Below, in pieces: positions 9,440-20,024 of a stretch of DNA of 64,000 nt. Every line of letters starts with the position of its first letter. Within the stretch, counting starts at the first letter, position 1. The notes under the pieces are model-generated. The model had not been told where the DNA came from. It saw only the letters and a list, made by a program, of their open reading frames with translations, and ran no database searches. A program made the position numbers and the translations under genes. This DNA comes from Lacticaseibacillus brantae DSM 23927 (GTDB lineage: Bacteria > Bacillota > Bacilli > Lactobacillales > Lactobacillaceae), in assembly GCF_001436115.1 (NCBI RefSeq), contig NZ_AYZQ01000004.1, positions 1-64,000 on the forward strand, written 5' to 3'.

Positions 9440-10273
9440 GTGGCGATTATTAAGTACAAACCAACCACAAACGGCCGTCGGAACATGTCTGGCTCAGATT
9501 TCGCTGAAATCACCAAGACAAAGCCTGAAAAGACTTTACTTGAAAGCCAAAGTCATACTGCTGGTCGTAATGCTCACGGGCACATTACCGTGCGTCATCG
9601 TGGCGGTGGTCACAAGCAATTCTACCGGATCATCGACTTCAAGCGTCAAAAAGACAACGTAACTGCAACGGTTGCAGCGATTGAATACGATCCAAACCGT
9701 ACAGCTAACATCGCATTATTACATTATGAAGATGGGGTTAAGGCCTACATCTTAGCACCTAAGGGTCTTAATGTTGGTGACAAGGTTGTTTCTGGTGAAG
9801 ATGTTGATATCAAGGTTGGTAATGCAATGCCATTATCAAACATTCCTGATGGAACAACCATCCATAACATCGAATTGAAGCCTGGTAAGGGCGGCCAATT
9901 GGCTCGTTCAGCTGGTGTTTCTGCTCAATTGTTAGGTAAGGAAGACAAGTACGTTACTGTTCGTTTGGCTTCTGGTGAAGTTCGGATGATCTTAGCTCGT
10001 AACCGTGCAACTATCGGTGAAGTTGGTAACGAACAACATGAATTGATCAACATTGGTAAAGCTGGTCGTAAGCGCTGGTTAGGCTTCCGTCCAACGGTCC
10101 GTGGGTCAGTTATGAACCCTAACGATCACCCTCATGGTGGTGGTGAAGGTAAAGCACCTATCGGTCGTCCATCTCCTCTTTCTCCATGGGGTAAGAAGAC
10201 TCTCGGTAAGAAGACTCGTGACCATAAGGCTAAGTCTGAGAAGTTCATCGTCCGTCACCGTAAGCACAAGTAA
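9440..10273 (+). CDS. rplB: 50S ribosomal protein L2
   Basis: 277 residues with the conserved [12 protein letters not shown] near residues 55-66 and the C-terminal [20 protein letters not shown] region, which holds the catalytically important His next to the peptidyl transferase centre. The start is GTG after GGAGGG. A core primary rRNA-binding protein. Confidence 0.98.
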   Translation: MAIIKYKPTTNGRRNMSGSDFAEITKTKPEKTLLESQSHTAGRNAHGHITVRHRGGGHKQFYRIIDFKRQKDNVTATVAAIEYDPNRTANIALLHYEDGVKAYILAPKGLNVGDKVVSGEDVDIKVGNAMPLSNIPDGTTIHNIELKPGKGGQLARSAGVSAQLLGKEDKYVTVRLASGEVRMILARNRATIGEVGNEQHELINIGKAGRKRWLGFRPTVRGSVMNPNDHPHGGGEGKAPIGRPSPLSPWGKKTLGKKTRDHKAKSEKFIVRHRKHK

Positions 10274-10312
10274 TCAGTAATCTGAATTACAGCGTATAAA
10301 GGAGGTCACACA

Positions 10313-10594
10313 ATGGGTCGCAGTCTTAAAAAAGGACCTTTCGCCGACGCTCATCTTCTGAAGAAGATTGAAGCACAGGCTGACAGCGAAAAGAAACAAG
10401 TCATTCGGACTTGGTCTCGTCGCTCAACCATTTTCCCTAGTTTCATCGGTTACACCATCGCCGTTTATGATGGTCGCAAGCACGTCCCAGTTTTCGTTTC
10501 TGAAGACATGGTTGGTCACAAGTTAGGCGAATTTGTTCCTACTCGTACTTTCCGTGGACATGCAAATGATGACAAGAAGTCCAAAGGGCGCTAG
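10313..10594 (+). CDS. rpsS: 30S ribosomal protein S19
   Basis: 93 residues, N-terminus [18 protein letters not shown]. It sits in the 30S head with S13 and contacts the A-site finger. ATG follows AAAGGAGG. Confidence 0.98.
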   Translation: MGRSLKKGPFADAHLLKKIEAQADSEKKQVIRTWSRRSTIFPSFIGYTIAVYDGRKHVPVFVSEDMVGHKLGEFVPTRTFRGHANDDKKSKGR

Positions 10595-10611
10595 AAAGGA
10601 GCATATAATTC

Positions 10612-10965
10612 ATGGCTGATCAAATTACGTCTGCAACTGCAACGGCAAAGACAGTTCGGATTGCTGCTCGCAAAGCGCGTTTGGTAATCGACTTAATTCG
10701 CAACCGCGACGTTGCTGAAGCTTTAGCAATTCTTGACTTCACCCCAAACGGTGCAGCAACAGATATTTCTAAAGTGCTCAAGTCGGCAATCGCCAATGCA
10801 GAACATAACTACGACTTAGATGCACAAAACTTATATGTGAGCGAAGCTTATGTCAACGAAGGCCCAACCCTCAAACGGTTCCGTCCTCGTGCCAAAGGTA
10901 GCGCATCACCAATTAACAAACGGACGAGCCACATCACCGTGGTTGTTTCCGAAAAAGAAGCATAA
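10612..10965 (+). CDS. rplV: 50S ribosomal protein L22
   Basis: 117 residues with the [16 protein letters not shown] helix and the tunnel-lining hairpin with [20 protein letters not shown]. Its beta hairpin narrows the exit tunnel near L4, and changes in it confer macrolide resistance in many bacteria. The loop here looks unchanged in length. Confidence 0.98.
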   Translation: MADQITSATATAKTVRIAARKARLVIDLIRNRDVAEALAILDFTPNGAATDISKVLKSAIANAEHNYDLDAQNLYVSEAYVNEGPTLKRFRPRAKGSASPINKRTSHITVVVSEKEA

Positions 10966-10978
10966 GGAGGGATAACGC

Positions 10979-11641
10979 GTGGGTCAAAAAATTAATCCAG
11001 TAGGTTTCCGTGTTGGTGTCATTCGTGACTGGGAAGCAAAGTGGTATGCTGACAAAGATTTCGCTACTTTCTTACACGAAGATATTAAGATCCGGGACTT
11101 CATCAACAACAAGTTGCAAGATGCTTCCGTTTCAACCATCGAAATCGAACGCGCGGCTAACCGCGTTAACATTTCCATCCACACCGCAAAGCCAGGTATG
11201 GTAATCGGTAAGGGTGGTGCGGAAGTTGAAAACTTACGCAAGCAATTGAACGGCTTAACTGGTCGTCAAGTGCACATCAATATTGTTGAAATCAAGAAGC
11301 CTGACTTAGATGCTAAGCTTGTCGGCGAAAACATTGCACGTCAGCTCGAACAACGTGTTGCTTTCCGTCGTGCGATGCGTCAAGCAATGCAACGGACAAT
11401 GCGTTCAGGTGCTAAGGGGATCAAAACCCAAGCTGCTGGCCGTTTGAACGGTGCAGATATTGCTCGTCGTGAACACTATGCTGATGGGACCGTGCCTTTG
11501 CACACATTGCGTGCAGATATCGACTACTCATGGCAAGAAGCTATCACAACTTACGGTAAGATCGGGATCAAGACTTGGATCTACCGGGGTGAAATTTTAC
11601 CTGATAAGCCAAATCGTAACAATGCGAAAGGAGGACACTAA
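10979..11641 (+). CDS. rpsC: 30S ribosomal protein S3
   Basis: 220 residues, [20 protein letters not shown] at the N-terminus. A KH domain carries GMVIGKGG (about residues 75-82), followed by the C-terminal S3 domain. S3 with S4 and S5 forms the mRNA entry helicase. The start is GTG after AAGGAGGG. Confidence 0.98.
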   Translation: MGQKINPVGFRVGVIRDWEAKWYADKDFATFLHEDIKIRDFINNKLQDASVSTIEIERAANRVNISIHTAKPGMVIGKGGAEVENLRKQLNGLTGRQVHINIVEIKKPDLDAKLVGENIARQLEQRVAFRRAMRQAMQRTMRSGAKGIKTQAAGRLNGADIARREHYADGTVPLHTLRADIDYSWQEAITTYGKIGIKTWIYRGEILPDKPNRNNAKGGH

Positions 11642-11644
11642 TCG

Positions 11645-12079
11645 ATGTTAGTACCTAAGCGTGTTAAGCACCGTCGCGAATTCCGTGGGAAAATGCGTGG
11701 TGCTGCTAAAGGCGGCAAAGAATTAAACTTCGGTGAATTCGGACTGCAAGCTTTGGATTCACATTGGATTTCCAACCGGCAGATTGAAGCTGCTCGTATT
11801 GCCATGACTCGTTATATGAAGCGTGGTGGGAAAGTATGGATTCGTATCTTCCCTCAAAAATCCTACACCACTAAAGGTGTCGGTGTTCGTATGGGTAATG
11901 GTAAAGGGGCACCAACTGGTTGGGTCGCTGTTGTTAAGCGCGAAAAGATTATGTTTGAAGTCGCTGGCGTGCCAGAAGCTGTTGCTCGCGAAGCATTGCG
12001 GCTCGCTTCAAACAAACTCCCAGTGCGCACTAAGATCGTTCAACGCGAGGAAGTAGGTGAGCAATCAAATGAAGGCTAA
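11645..12079 (+). CDS. rplP: 50S ribosomal protein L16
   Basis: 144 residues, [19 protein letters not shown] at the start, matching L16, which positions the A-site tRNA elbow. It starts three bases after rpsC and its end overlaps the start of rpmC by 11 bases, so translation is probably coupled. Confidence 0.98.
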   Translation: MLVPKRVKHRREFRGKMRGAAKGGKELNFGEFGLQALDSHWISNRQIEAARIAMTRYMKRGGKVWIRIFPQKSYTTKGVGVRMGNGKGAPTGWVAVVKREKIMFEVAGVPEAVAREALRLASNKLPVRTKIVQREEVGEQSNEG

Positions 12080-12263
12080 GGAAATTACTGCATTAACCAC
12101 TGCTGAGATGCTCGACAAGGAAAAGCAATACAAAGAAGAGCTGTTCAACCTGCGCTTCCAACAAGCAACCGGTCAACTTGAAAACACCGCTCGCTTAAAG
12201 CAAGTGCGTAAAAACATTGCTCGGATCAAGACGGTCCTTCGGCAGCAAGAACTAAGTAAATAA
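12069..12263 (+). CDS. rpmC: 50S ribosomal protein L29
   Basis: 64 residues, starting [23 protein letters not shown] 12069 gives normal L29 length and an AGGTGA eight bases upstream; a GTG at 12057 is part of that site. L29 sits near the tunnel exit by L23. Overlaps rplP. Confidence 0.95.
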   Translation: MKAKEITALTTAEMLDKEKQYKEELFNLRFQQATGQLENTARLKQVRKNIARIKTVLRQQELSK

Positions 12264-12283
12264 TCGGAAAGGAGACATTTACC

Positions 12284-12547
12284 TTGGAAGAACGTAATCA
12301 TCGTAAAGTTTATCAAGGCCGCGTGGTCTCAGACAAAATGGATAAGACCATCACAGTAGAAGTCAGCACAACAAAGACTCATCCTGTTTATGGCAAGCGT
12401 GTGAAGTACTCTAAGAAGTATTATGCTCACGATGAAGATAATACCGCTAAGGTTGGCGATATTGTTCGGATCATGGAAACTCGTCCTTTATCACGCAATA
12501 AGCGCTTCCGTTTATTGAACGTTGTCGAAAAGGCAGTTATCATTTAA
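12284..12547 (+). CDS. rpsQ: 30S ribosomal protein S17
   Basis: 87 residues with the OB-fold segments [18 protein letters not shown] and HPVYGKRV. The start is TTG after GAAAGGAG. An early 16S rRNA-binding protein of the 5' domain. Confidence 0.96.
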   Translation: MEERNHRKVYQGRVVSDKMDKTITVEVSTTKTHPVYGKRVKYSKKYYAHDEDNTAKVGDIVRIMETRPLSRNKRFRLLNVVEKAVII

Positions 12548-12577
12548 TTTTTGAAGTGATGAAAGGAGGACCTACCC

Positions 12578-12946
12578 GTGATTCAACAAGAAAGTCGTCT
12601 TAAAGTAGCCGATAATTCTGGCGCACGTGAAATCCTTGTTATTAAAGTACTTGGCGGTTCATACCGTAAGACTGGTAACATCGGTGACGTCGTCGTGGCA
12701 ACTGTAAAACAAGCTACACCAGGTGGCGTTGTCAAGAAGTCTGATGTTGTTAAGGCTGTTATCGTCCGGACTAAGTCTGGCGCTCGTCGTTCTGATGGTT
12801 CATACATCAAGTTTGACGAAAATGCAGCTGTCATCATCAACGCTGACAAGAGCCCACGCGGGACTCGGATTTTTGGACCTGTGGCACGTGAATTGCGTGA
12901 CGGCGATTTCATGAAGATCGTTTCCTTAGCACCCGAAGTCCTTTAA
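12578..12946 (+). CDS. rplN: 50S ribosomal protein L14
   Basis: 122 residues, [20 protein letters not shown] at the start, and the conserved [15 protein letters not shown] near the C-terminus. The start is GTG after AAAGGAGG. L14 forms intersubunit bridges and is the docking site of the silencing factor RsfS. First gene of the spc part of the cluster; no separate promoter is seen. Confidence 0.98.
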   Translation: MIQQESRLKVADNSGAREILVIKVLGGSYRKTGNIGDVVVATVKQATPGGVVKKSDVVKAVIVRTKSGARRSDGSYIKFDENAAVIINADKSPRGTRIFGPVARELRDGDFMKIVSLAPEVL

Positions 12947-12973
12947 TCATTCTGACCATATAGGAGGTGCGAT

Positions 12974-13285
12974 ATGTTCTTAAAAAAAGGTGACAAAGTC
13001 CGTGTTATGCGTGGGAAAGACGCTGGCAAGGAAGGCACCGTGACTAAGGTTTTGCAAAAGACCGATAAGGTCATCGTTGAAGGTGTCAACATGATTAAGA
13101 AGCACGAAAAGCCATCAACCCTTAACCCTCAAGGTGGGATTGTGGATAAGGAAGCAGCCATTCACGTTTCTAACGTAATGTTGCTTGACCCAGAATCCAA
13201 CAAGCCTACTCGTATCGGTAAGGACGTTAAAGACGGTAACAAGGTTCGGATCGCCAAGAAGTCTGGCGCCGCAATCGACAAGTAA
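12974..13285 (+). CDS. rplX: 50S ribosomal protein L24
   Basis: 103 residues with a KOW motif near the start ([20 protein letters not shown], residues 4-23). L24 nucleates 50S assembly. ATG follows TAGGAGGTG. Confidence 0.97.
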   Translation: MFLKKGDKVRVMRGKDAGKEGTVTKVLQKTDKVIVEGVNMIKKHEKPSTLNPQGGIVDKEAAIHVSNVMLLDPESNKPTRIGKDVKDGNKVRIAKKSGAAIDK

Positions 13286-13308
13286 TTAGAAAGGAGGACA
13301 AATTCTTT

Positions 13309-13851
13309 ATGGCTAATCGTTTACAAGAACGCTATACAAAAGAAATTGCACCTGCTTTAATTAGCAAGTTCAATTACAAGAGTTCCATGCAAGCACCTAA
13401 GATCGAAAAGATCGTTTTAAACATGGGTGTTGGTGATGCCACCACAAACGCAAAGAACCTGGACGAAGCAGTTGCAGAACTTGCTTTGATCTCTGGTCAA
13501 CAACCTTTAATCACAAAGGCTAAGAAGTCAATTGCTGGCTTCCGCTTACGTGAAGGTATGCCGATTGGTGCAAAAGTAACCTTACGTGGCGAACGCATGT
13601 ATGATTTCTTAGATAAGTTAATCAACGTGTCCTTGCCTCGTGTGCGTGACTTCCATGGTATTTCCGCTAAGTCCTTCGATGGTCGCGGTAACTATACTTT
13701 AGGGGTACGTGAACAATTGATCTTCCCTGAAATTGATTACGATCAAGTTAATCGGGTTCGTGGGTTAGACGTTGTTATTGTTACTACTGCTAACACTGAT
13801 GAAGAAGGCCTCGAATTGCTGACGCAAATCGGGATGCCATTCGCTAAATAA
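13309..13851 (+). CDS. rplE: 50S ribosomal protein L5
   Basis: 180 residues, with [14 protein letters not shown] and the [17 protein letters not shown] segment of L5. It binds 5S rRNA in the central protuberance and touches P-site tRNA. ATG follows AAAGGAGG. Confidence 0.98.
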   Translation: MANRLQERYTKEIAPALISKFNYKSSMQAPKIEKIVLNMGVGDATTNAKNLDEAVAELALISGQQPLITKAKKSIAGFRLREGMPIGAKVTLRGERMYDFLDKLINVSLPRVRDFHGISAKSFDGRGNYTLGVREQLIFPEIDYDQVNRVRGLDVVIVTTANTDEEGLELLTQIGMPFAK

Positions 13852-13865
13852 GGGAGGTCCACTGC

Positions 13866-14051
13866 TTGGCTAAGAAGTCACTCATCGTCAAGAATCAGCG
13901 GCCTGCTAAGTTCGCAGTGCAAGAATACACACGTTGCGAACGTTGTGGTCGCCCACATTCTGTTTATCGTAAGTTCAAACTTTGCCGGATTTGCCTTCGT
14001 GAATTAGCTCATGCCGGCCAAATTCCTGGTATGCGTAAAGCTAGCTGGTAA
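13866..14051 (+). CDS. rpsN: 30S ribosomal protein S14, zinc type
   Basis: 61 residues with two CxxC pairs, CERC and CRIC, that bind zinc. This is the short zinc form (also called rpsZ) rather than the roughly 89-residue zinc-free form used under zinc shortage. The start is TTG after GGGAGG. Confidence 0.96.
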   Translation: MAKKSLIVKNQRPAKFAVQEYTRCERCGRPHSVYRKFKLCRICLRELAHAGQIPGMRKASW

Positions 14052-14081
14052 AGCACTACCAAGTAAAAGGAGGTTAAATCA

Positions 14082-14480
14082 ATGGTCCTGACCGATCCAA
14101 TCGCAGACTACTTGACTCGGATTCGTAATGCAAACATGGTTCGCCACGAATCTTTAGTCGTACCTGCTTCCAAGATGAAGAAAGACATTTCTGAAATTTT
14201 AAAGCGTGAAGGCTTCATCCGCGACTTCGAAGTAATCGAAGACGACAAGCAAGGCATGATCCGGATTTTCTTAAAGTACGGTAAGGATAACGAACGCGTT
14301 ATCTCCGGCTTGAAGCGGATTTCTAAGCCTGGTTTACGTTCATACGTGAAGAGTAATGATGTGCCTAAGGTCTTAAACGGCTTAGGGATTGCTATCATCT
14401 CAACTTCTGAAGGTGTTATCACCGACAAAGAAGCACGCGCTAAGAACGTCGGCGGCGAAGTGCTCGCCTACATTTGGTAA
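14082..14480 (+). CDS. rpsH: 30S ribosomal protein S8
   Basis: 132 residues, [20 protein letters not shown], the S8 N-terminus, and the C-terminal [15 protein letters not shown]8 organises the central domain of 16S rRNA and is the spc operon repressor in E. coli. ATG follows AAAGGAGG. Confidence 0.98.
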   Translation: MVLTDPIADYLTRIRNANMVRHESLVVPASKMKKDISEILKREGFIRDFEVIEDDKQGMIRIFLKYGKDNERVISGLKRISKPGLRSYVKSNDVPKVLNGLGIAIISTSEGVITDKEARAKNVGGEVLAYIW

Positions 14481-14509
14481 TCAATTAATCTAAAAGGAGG
14501 TGCCCACAA

Positions 14510-15040
14510 GTGAGTCGTATCGGTTATAAAGTTATTAATATCCCTGCTGGTGTTACCGTAACCAAGAATGGTGACGATATTACAGTTAAGGGGCCAAAGG
14601 GTGAATTAACCCGTACTTTTGTTCCTGAAATCGAGATGCATCAAGAAGGCAGCGAAATCAATTTCACTCGCCCTAATGATTCATACAAAGCAATTCACGG
14701 CACAATGCGGGCCAACTTAAACAACATGGTTGTAGGGGTAACTGATGGTTACCAGAAGTCCTTGACCCTGGTTGGTGTTGGTTACCGTGCCCAATTGCAA
14801 GGTAAGAAGTTAGTACTGAATGTTGGTTACTCTCATCCAGTTGAAATGGAAGCCCCAGAAGGCATTACCATTGAAGTTCCAAGTAACACTAACATTCTTA
14901 TCAGCGGGATCAGTAAGCAAGTTGTTGGTCAATTTGCTGCCGAAATCCGTGCAGTCCGTTCCCCAGAACCTTATAAAGGTAAGGGTATTCGTTACACAGA
15001 CGAAAACGTCCGTCGTAAGGAAGGTAAGACTGGTAAGTAG
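14510..15040 (+). CDS. rplF: 50S ribosomal protein L6
   Basis: 176 residues, [17 protein letters not shown] at the start and the conserved [13 protein letters not shown] at the C-terminus. It lies by the sarcin-ricin loop and the GTPase centre. The start is GTG after AAAAGGAGG. Confidence 0.98.
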   Translation: MSRIGYKVINIPAGVTVTKNGDDITVKGPKGELTRTFVPEIEMHQEGSEINFTRPNDSYKAIHGTMRANLNNMVVGVTDGYQKSLTLVGVGYRAQLQGKKLVLNVGYSHPVEMEAPEGITIEVPSNTNILISGISKQVVGQFAAEIRAVRSPEPYKGKGIRYTDENVRRKEGKTGK

Positions 15041-15075
15041 TCGTTTCATATTAATCTAAACAAGAGGTGAACATT

Positions 15076-15435
15076 GTGATTTCAAAGCCAGATAAAAACA
15101 AAACTCGGCAACGTCGTCACTCACGCGTCCGGGGTAAGATTTCTGGTACGAGCGAGCGCCCACGCTTGAACATTTTCCGTTCTAACAAAAACATCTACGC
15201 GCAATTAATTGATGACGTAGCGGGTGTGACGCTAGCAAGTGCCTCCACTCTTGATAAAGAAATTTCAGCTGATTTAAACAAGACTGACTCAGCTGCTGCT
15301 GTTGGTGAATTAATCGCCAAGCGCGGCGTTGCTGCTGGTCATAAAGTTGTGGTCTTTGACCGTGGTGGGTATCTCTATCATGGTCGCGTTGCTGCTTTAG
15401 CTGAAGCTGCTCGCGAAAACGGCCTCGAATTCTAA
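15076..15435 (+). CDS. rplR: 50S ribosomal protein L18
   Basis: 119 residues, [20 protein letters not shown] at the start. GTG 15076 is preferred because an in-frame GTG at 15067 is part of the ribosome-binding site AGAGGTGA. L18 carries 5S rRNA into the central protuberance with L5. The [21 protein letters not shown]-terminus is typical. Confidence 0.96.
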   Translation: MISKPDKNKTRQRRHSRVRGKISGTSERPRLNIFRSNKNIYAQLIDDVAGVTLASASTLDKEISADLNKTDSAAAVGELIAKRGVAAGHKVVVFDRGGYLYHGRVAALAEAARENGLEF

Positions 15436-15457
15436 TACAAAGGAGGATAACCGACAC

Positions 15458-15967
15458 ATGGCATCATCATCATTTATTGATCCAGCTCAGTTGGACTTAG
15501 AAGATCGTGTTGTATCGATCAACCGGGTCACCAAAGTTGTCAAAGGTGGTCGTCGTCTGCGTTTTGCTGCTATTGCAATCGTTGGTGATAAGCACGGTCA
15601 CGTTGGCTTTGGTACCGGTAAAGCGCAAGAAGTGCCAGAAGCAATTCGTAAGGCGATTGAAGACGCTAAGAAGAACCTTATCGAAGTCCCAATCGTTGGC
15701 ACAACTATTCCTCATGAAGTTATTGGTCACTTCGGTGCAGGTGAAGTTCTCTTGAAGCCTGCCGTTGAAGGGTCCGGGGTTGCTGCTGGTGGCGCGGTTC
15801 GTGCCGTCATGGAACTTGCAGGTATCAACGATGTTACCAGTAAGTCACTTGGCCGTAACACGCCAATCAACATGATCCGTGCAACCATTGACGGTCTTAG
15901 CCAATTAAAGACTGTTCAACAAGTTGCCGACCTTCGTGGCATCTCTGTTTCTCAATTACAAGACTAG
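15458..15967 (+). CDS. rpsE: 30S ribosomal protein S5
   Basis: 169 residues. The double-stranded RNA-binding fold has [20 protein letters not shown], and the loop around VVKGGRR is where spectinomycin resistance changes map in other bacteria; nothing unusual is seen there. Part of the mRNA entry tunnel. ATG follows AAAGGAGG. Confidence 0.98.
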   Translation: MASSSFIDPAQLDLEDRVVSINRVTKVVKGGRRLRFAAIAIVGDKHGHVGFGTGKAQEVPEAIRKAIEDAKKNLIEVPIVGTTIPHEVIGHFGAGEVLLKPAVEGSGVAAGGAVRAVMELAGINDVTSKSLGRNTPINMIRATIDGLSQLKTVQQVADLRGISVSQLQD

Positions 15968-15978
15968 GAGGATTTACC

Positions 15979-16164
15979 ATGGCTCAATTAAAAATCACTT
16001 TGACCCGTAGTGCTGTCCACCGTCTCCCTAAGCAACGCAAAATTGTTAAGGAATTAGGTCTTGGTCGGGTAAACAGTTCCGTTGTGAAGCCTGATAATGC
16101 AGCTACTCGTGGTGCTATTTTCCAAATTGCACACTTGGTTTCTGTTGAAGAAATTAAGGACTAA
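15979..16164 (+). CDS. rpmD: 50S ribosomal protein L30
   Basis: 61 residues of the short bacterial L30 form, with [16 protein letters not shown]. The gene starts 11 bases after rpsE with AGGAGG between them. Confidence 0.97.
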   Translation: MAQLKITLTRSAVHRLPKQRKIVKELGLGRVNSSVVKPDNAATRGAIFQIAHLVSVEEIKD

Positions 16165-16199
16165 TACGCAAATCAATTAACAAGGAGGTGCCTCAGAGC

Positions 16200-16640
16200 A
16201 TGAAGTTACATGAATTAAAGCCTAGTGAAGGTTCACGTCACTCACGCAAGCGGCTTGGCCGTGGTACTTCTAGTGGTCAAGGTAAGACTGCTGGTCGTGG
16301 CCAAAAGGGTCAATTAGCTCGCCAAGGTGGTAAAACTCGTCTCGGGTTTGAAGGTGGCCAGATGCCATTATTCCGCCGGATGCCAAAACGTGGATTTAAC
16401 AACATCAACCGTAAAGTCTTTGCCGTGGTCAACATTGCTGACTTAAACCGGTTTGAAGACGGTACAGAAGTAACACCAGCCCTCTTAGTTGAAGCTGGTC
16501 TTGTTAAGAACGAACGTGATGGAATCAAGTTACTTGCTAACGGTTCACTTGAGAAGAAGCTTTCTATCAAGGTCAATCACGCATCAAACGCAGCTAAAGA
16601 AGCCGTTGTTGCTGCAGGCGGTTCAATTGAGGTGATCTAA
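16200..16640 (+). CDS. rplO: 50S ribosomal protein L15
   Basis: 146 residues, [20 protein letters not shown] at the start, followed by a glycine- and lysine-rich extended segment that penetrates the rRNA. ATG 16200 fits AAGGAGGTG at 16182-16190; an in-frame GTG at 16188 is inside that site. The stop overlaps the secY start (TAATG). Confidence 0.96.
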   Translation: MKLHELKPSEGSRHSRKRLGRGTSSGQGKTAGRGQKGQLARQGGKTRLGFEGGQMPLFRRMPKRGFNNINRKVFAVVNIADLNRFEDGTEVTPALLVEAGLVKNERDGIKLLANGSLEKKLSIKVNHASNAAKEAVVAAGGSIEVI

Positions 16641-17953
16641 TGTTATCGACCCTCAGAAACGCGCTCAAGGTTAAGGAGATTCGTAACAAGATTCTCTTTA
16701 CCTTAGGCGTTTTACTGGTCTATCGATTAGGGGCACAAATTTCCGTACCTGGTGTAAATGCCAGAGCTCTAACAGAAATTGGCCAAACAGGTTTGATTCC
16801 ATTATTGGATACTGTTAGTGGTGGGGGTTTATCGAATTACTCGATTTTTTCCATGGGGGTTTCCCCGTACATCACGGCTCAAATTGTGGTTCAGCTTTTG
16901 CAAATGGACATTTTACCCAAGTTCGTTGAATGGAGTAAGCAAGGGGAAACTGGTCGGCGTAAGCTGAATCAGGCGACCCGTTACCTCACGATTGTACTAG
17001 GGTTCGTTCAAGCATTAGGGATTACAGCCGGGTTCCAACAGTTGAGTAGTCTCGGGTTGGTTCGCAACCCAAGTGTCTCAACCTATGTCACTATCGGGAT
17101 CATCCTGACTGGTGGGACCATGTTGCTGACCTGGATGGGTGAGCAGATTACAGATAAGGGATTAGGGAACGGGATTTCCCTCATCATCTTCGCTGGGATT
17201 ATCGCTCGCCTGCCAAACGGCGTTTACGAATTGGTCCGTGATAACGTGATCAACGTCGATGCTGGTTCTCGCTGGCAAGGCATTTTGTTCCTCGTTGGCT
17301 TGGCAATCATCATTATGTTGGTGGTTGCGTTTGTCACCTGGGTTCAACAAGCCAATCGTAAGATTCCGATTCAATACACGCGTCGGGTGACCAACGCGGG
17401 TTCAAACAGCTACTTACCTTTGAAGGTTAATGTCGCTGGGGTGATTCCGGTTATCTTCGCCAGCTCGTTCATTGTGACACCACAAACCATCCTGATGGCT
17501 TTCCAAAGCAGTCACGGTAATGATGGCTGGTACATCACTTTGACCAACATTTTCAACATGCAAAAGCCAATTGGGACTGCATTGTATACGTTACTGATTG
17601 TCTTATTCACTTTCTTCTATGCGTTCGTGCAAGTGAACCCAGAGAAGGTGGCCGAGAACTTAACCAAGCAAGGCAGTTACATTCCTGGTGTTTGGCCAGG
17701 GAAGGGGACTGAGAAGTTCCTTTCAGGCTTACTAATGCGGCTATCAACCGTAGGGGCTTTGTTCCTCGGTGTGGTTGCACTATTACCACAGCTTGCCGCT
17801 AATATTTGGGGCCTGCCACAATCAATCGGATTGGGTGGGACAAGTTTATTGATTGTTGTGATGACAGCCATTGAACTGGTCCGTCAATTGGATGGGTTAT
17901 TGATGAAACGCGAATATGTCGGTTTCATTCAAGGCGATCTCGTCAAAGACTAA
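16640..17953 (+). CDS. secY: SecY, protein-conducting channel subunit
   Basis: 437 residues with about ten membrane segments. It forms the Sec translocon with SecE and SecG and receives substrates from SecA and SRP. Hallmarks include the plug region after the first helix (NYSIFSMGVSPYITAQIVVQ) and the cytoplasmic loop RKIPIQYTRRV. The one-base overlap with rplO ties its synthesis to ribosomal proteins, the usual arrangement in the spc operon. Confidence 0.97.
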   Translation: MLSTLRNALKVKEIRNKILFTLGVLLVYRLGAQISVPGVNARALTEIGQTGLIPLLDTVSGGGLSNYSIFSMGVSPYITAQIVVQLLQMDILPKFVEWSKQGETGRRKLNQATRYLTIVLGFVQALGITAGFQQLSSLGLVRNPSVSTYVTIGIILTGGTMLLTWMGEQITDKGLGNGISLIIFAGIIARLPNGVYELVRDNVINVDAGSRWQGILFLVGLAIIIMLVVAFVTWVQQANRKIPIQYTRRVTNAGSNSYLPLKVNVAGVIPVIFASSFIVTPQTILMAFQSSHGNDGWYITLTNIFNMQKPIGTALYTLLIVLFTFFYAFVQVNPEKVAENLTKQGSYIPGVWPGKGTEKFLSGLLMRLSTVGALFLGVVALLPQLAANIWGLPQSIGLGGTSLLIVVMTAIELVRQLDGLLMKREYVGFIQGDLVKD

Positions 17954-17981
17954 CGCAAGCAAACAATGAGGAGGATGCAAC

Positions 17982-18638
17982 GTGAATCTCATCTTAATGG
18001 GACTTCCCGGTGCAGGTAAAGGGACTCAGGCAGAACGCATTGTCGATGCTTACCAAATCGCCCATATCAGTACGGGTGATATGTTCCGTGCAGCCATGGC
18101 TGCCGGCACAGACCTCGGTCTGGAAGCAAAACGTTACATTGATCAGGGACAACTTGTTCCCGACTCAGTAACCGATGGCATTGTTAAGGATCGGTTGGGT
18201 GAACCTGATACTGATTCAGGCTACATGCTCGACGGTTTCCCTCGGACCATCCAACAAGCTGAAGCACTTGAACAAATCACTGCTGATTTGAACAAGCCTT
18301 TGGACGCGGTTATCAACATTGATGTTGATCCGCAAATCTTGGTTGATCGCCTGTCTGGGCGGTTTATCTGTAAAACCTGTGGGGCAACGTATCATAAGTT
18401 ATACAATCCCCCTAAGGTTGCCGGCACTTGCGACCGTTGTGGCGGTCATGAGTTCTTCCAACGTGAAGACGACAAGCCAGAAACAGTGAAGAATCGTTTG
18501 AAAGTGAACATCGAAATGAACACCCCATTGCTTGACTTCTATAAGGAACGCAATGTGTTGTATACAGTTGATGGTGATCAAGCCATCGATAAAGTGTTTG
18601 CCGAGATTCAGAAAATTCTGACTACCGTTGCAAAGTAG
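17982..18638 (+). CDS. adk: Adenylate kinase
   Basis: 218 residues. The P-loop [11 protein letters not shown] is at residues 7-17. The LID domain carries the Gram-positive zinc site: two CxxC pairs, CKTC and CDRC. It catalyses ATP + AMP to 2 ADP. The start is GTG after GAGGAGG, in the conserved secY-adk-infA order. Confidence 0.97.
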   Translation: MNLILMGLPGAGKGTQAERIVDAYQIAHISTGDMFRAAMAAGTDLGLEAKRYIDQGQLVPDSVTDGIVKDRLGEPDTDSGYMLDGFPRTIQQAEALEQITADLNKPLDAVINIDVDPQILVDRLSGRFICKTCGATYHKLYNPPKVAGTCDRCGGHEFFQREDDKPETVKNRLKVNIEMNTPLLDFYKERNVLYTVDGDQAIDKVFAEIQKILTTVAK

Positions 18639-18670
18639 ATGACTCGTCTTTTGCACCGTCCTCACGGCAG

Positions 18671-18699
18671 TTTTCAAAGCCGAATATTTATGGTACAAT
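18671..18699 (+). promoter_or_regulatory. Internal promoter ahead of infA
   Basis: TTTTCA (18671-18676), 17 bases, TACAAT (18694-18699), with an extended -10 TGG at 18691-18693. It would let infA-rpmJ-rpsM-rpsK-rpoA-rplQ be transcribed separately from the spc genes. Confidence 0.75.
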
Positions 18700-18705
18700 A
18701 TCGCG

Positions 18706-18760
18706 GTATACGCGGTGAGTGCTATTTGGCCTCACCCTTTTCGCGCGTACTGCGTGGACC
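18706..18760 (+). promoter_or_regulatory. Hairpin in the infA 5' leader
   Basis: GGTGAG (18715-18720) pairs with CTCACC (18732-18737), and outer segments GCGGTATACGCG and CGCGCGTACTGC can extend the helix imperfectly. It lies between the promoter and the infA ribosome-binding site. There is no T tract, so it is not a simple terminator. Confidence 0.45.
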
Positions 18761-18784
18761 CAAAATTTAGGAGGAATATTTTAC

Positions 18785-19003
18785 GTGGCAAAAGACGATG
18801 TAATTGAAATTCAAGGCACCGTGGTGGATACCTTACCCAACGCGATGTTTAAAGTCGAACTTGAAAATGGTGCAACAATTCTGGCCCATGTTTCAGGTAA
18901 AATTCGGATGCACTACATTCGGATCCTGCCTGGTGATCGTGTAACGGTGGAATTATCTCCGTATGACTTAACCAAGGGCCGAATCACGTATCGTTTCAAG
19001 TAG
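18785..19003 (+). CDS. infA: Translation initiation factor IF-1
   Basis: 72 residues, an S1-type OB fold, [20 protein letters not shown] at the start. It blocks the A site of the 30S subunit during initiation. The start is GTG 18785 after TAGGAGG; a longer reading frame to 18719 has no ribosome-binding site and is not conserved in IF-1. Confidence 0.97.
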   Translation: MAKDDVIEIQGTVVDTLPNAMFKVELENGATILAHVSGKIRMHYIRILPGDRVTVELSPYDLTKGRITYRFK

Positions 19004-19030
19004 TTGCCAACCTGAGGAGGCTATATAAAC

Positions 19031-19147
19031 ATGAAAGTACGTCCATCTGTTAAAAAGATGTGTGAGCACTGCAAGGTCGTTCGTCGTAAAGGACGCGTCA
19101 TGATCATTTGCTCTGCAAACCCAAAGCATAAGCAACGCCAAGGATAA
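19031..19147 (+). CDS. rpmJ: 50S ribosomal protein L36, zinc type
   Basis: A 38-residue protein starting [20 protein letters not shown], with the Cys-Cys-Cys-His zinc set (CEHC, a later Cys in MIICSANP, and His in PKHK). ATG follows TGAGGAGG. Between infA and rpsM as in other Firmicutes. Confidence 0.97.
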   Translation: MKVRPSVKKMCEHCKVVRRKGRVMIICSANPKHKQRQG

Positions 19148-19177
19148 TCATTTAAATCAATAGGAGGTGTCAGTTAC

Positions 19178-19543
19178 ATGGCTCGTATCGCAGGTGTGGA
19201 CTTACCCCGTGGTAAGCAAATCGTCATTGCGTTAACGTACATCTTCGGGATTGGTAAGACGACTGCTCAAAAGATTCTTAAAGAAGCAGGCGTTCCAGAA
19301 ACCACTCGTCAAGATGACTTAACACCAGATCAAGAAGATAAGATTCGTGCAGTTGTCGACAACTACCGTGTTGAAGGTGACTTACGTCGTGAAGTTAGCT
19401 TGAACATCAAGCGTCTGCAAGAAATCGGTTCTTATCGTGGTATCCGTCATCGTCGCGGATTGCCTGTTCGTGGTCAAAATACCAAGAACAACGCTCGTAC
19501 TCGTAAGGGTAAGAAAGTTACCATTGCTGGTAAGAAGAAATAA
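19178..19543 (+). CDS. rpsM: 30S ribosomal protein S13
   Basis: 121 residues, [20 protein letters not shown] at the start and the C-terminal [19 protein letters not shown]. In the 30S head, it bridges to the 50S and touches P-site tRNA. ATG follows TAGGAGGTG. Confidence 0.98.
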   Translation: MARIAGVDLPRGKQIVIALTYIFGIGKTTAQKILKEAGVPETTRQDDLTPDQEDKIRAVVDNYRVEGDLRREVSLNIKRLQEIGSYRGIRHRRGLPVRGQNTKNNARTRKGKKVTIAGKKK

Positions 19544-19561
19544 TTAAAGGAGGTATGATCG

Positions 19562-19951
19562 ATGGCAACACGTAAGACAAGCCGTAAGCGCCGTGTTCGT
19601 AAACATATCGAATCCGGTGTGGCACATATTCACTCAACGTTTAACAATACGTTGGTTATGATTACCGACCCTCGTGGGAACGCGATTTCTTGGTCATCAG
19701 CTGGTGCTCTTGGTTTCAAGGGTAGCCGTAAGTCAACACCATTTGCTGCACAAATGGCTGCTGAAGCTGCTGGTAAAGAAGCAATGGAACACGGGATGAA
19801 GTCTGTTGAAGTTGCAGTTAAGGGTCCTGGTTCTGGTCGTGAAGCAGCTATCCGTTCACTTCAAGCAACTGGTCTTGAAGTCACTGCAATCCGCGATGTG
19901 ACTCCTGTGCCACATAACGGTTCTCGTCCTCCAAAGCGTCGTCGTGTATAA
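19562..19951 (+). CDS. rpsK: 30S ribosomal protein S11
   Basis: 129 residues with [18 protein letters not shown] and the C-terminal [12 protein letters not shown]. It lies on the platform near the mRNA exit. ATG follows AAAGGAGG. Confidence 0.98.
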   Translation: MATRKTSRKRRVRKHIESGVAHIHSTFNNTLVMITDPRGNAISWSSAGALGFKGSRKSTPFAAQMAAEAAGKEAMEHGMKSVEVAVKGPGSGREAAIRSLQATGLEVTAIRDVTPVPHNGSRPPKRRRV

Positions 19952-20024
19952 TTGTTACCCTGCGACCGCGAATTGGTCGGGTATGCAAAACTTCACTTCT
20001 CGTTTTGAAAGGGGTACAGACTAG

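Noticed and set aside
18719-18784. 22-residue N-terminal extension of IF-1
   Set aside because: Outside the conserved 72-residue protein and overlapping the leader hairpin; the ribosome-binding site lies after it.
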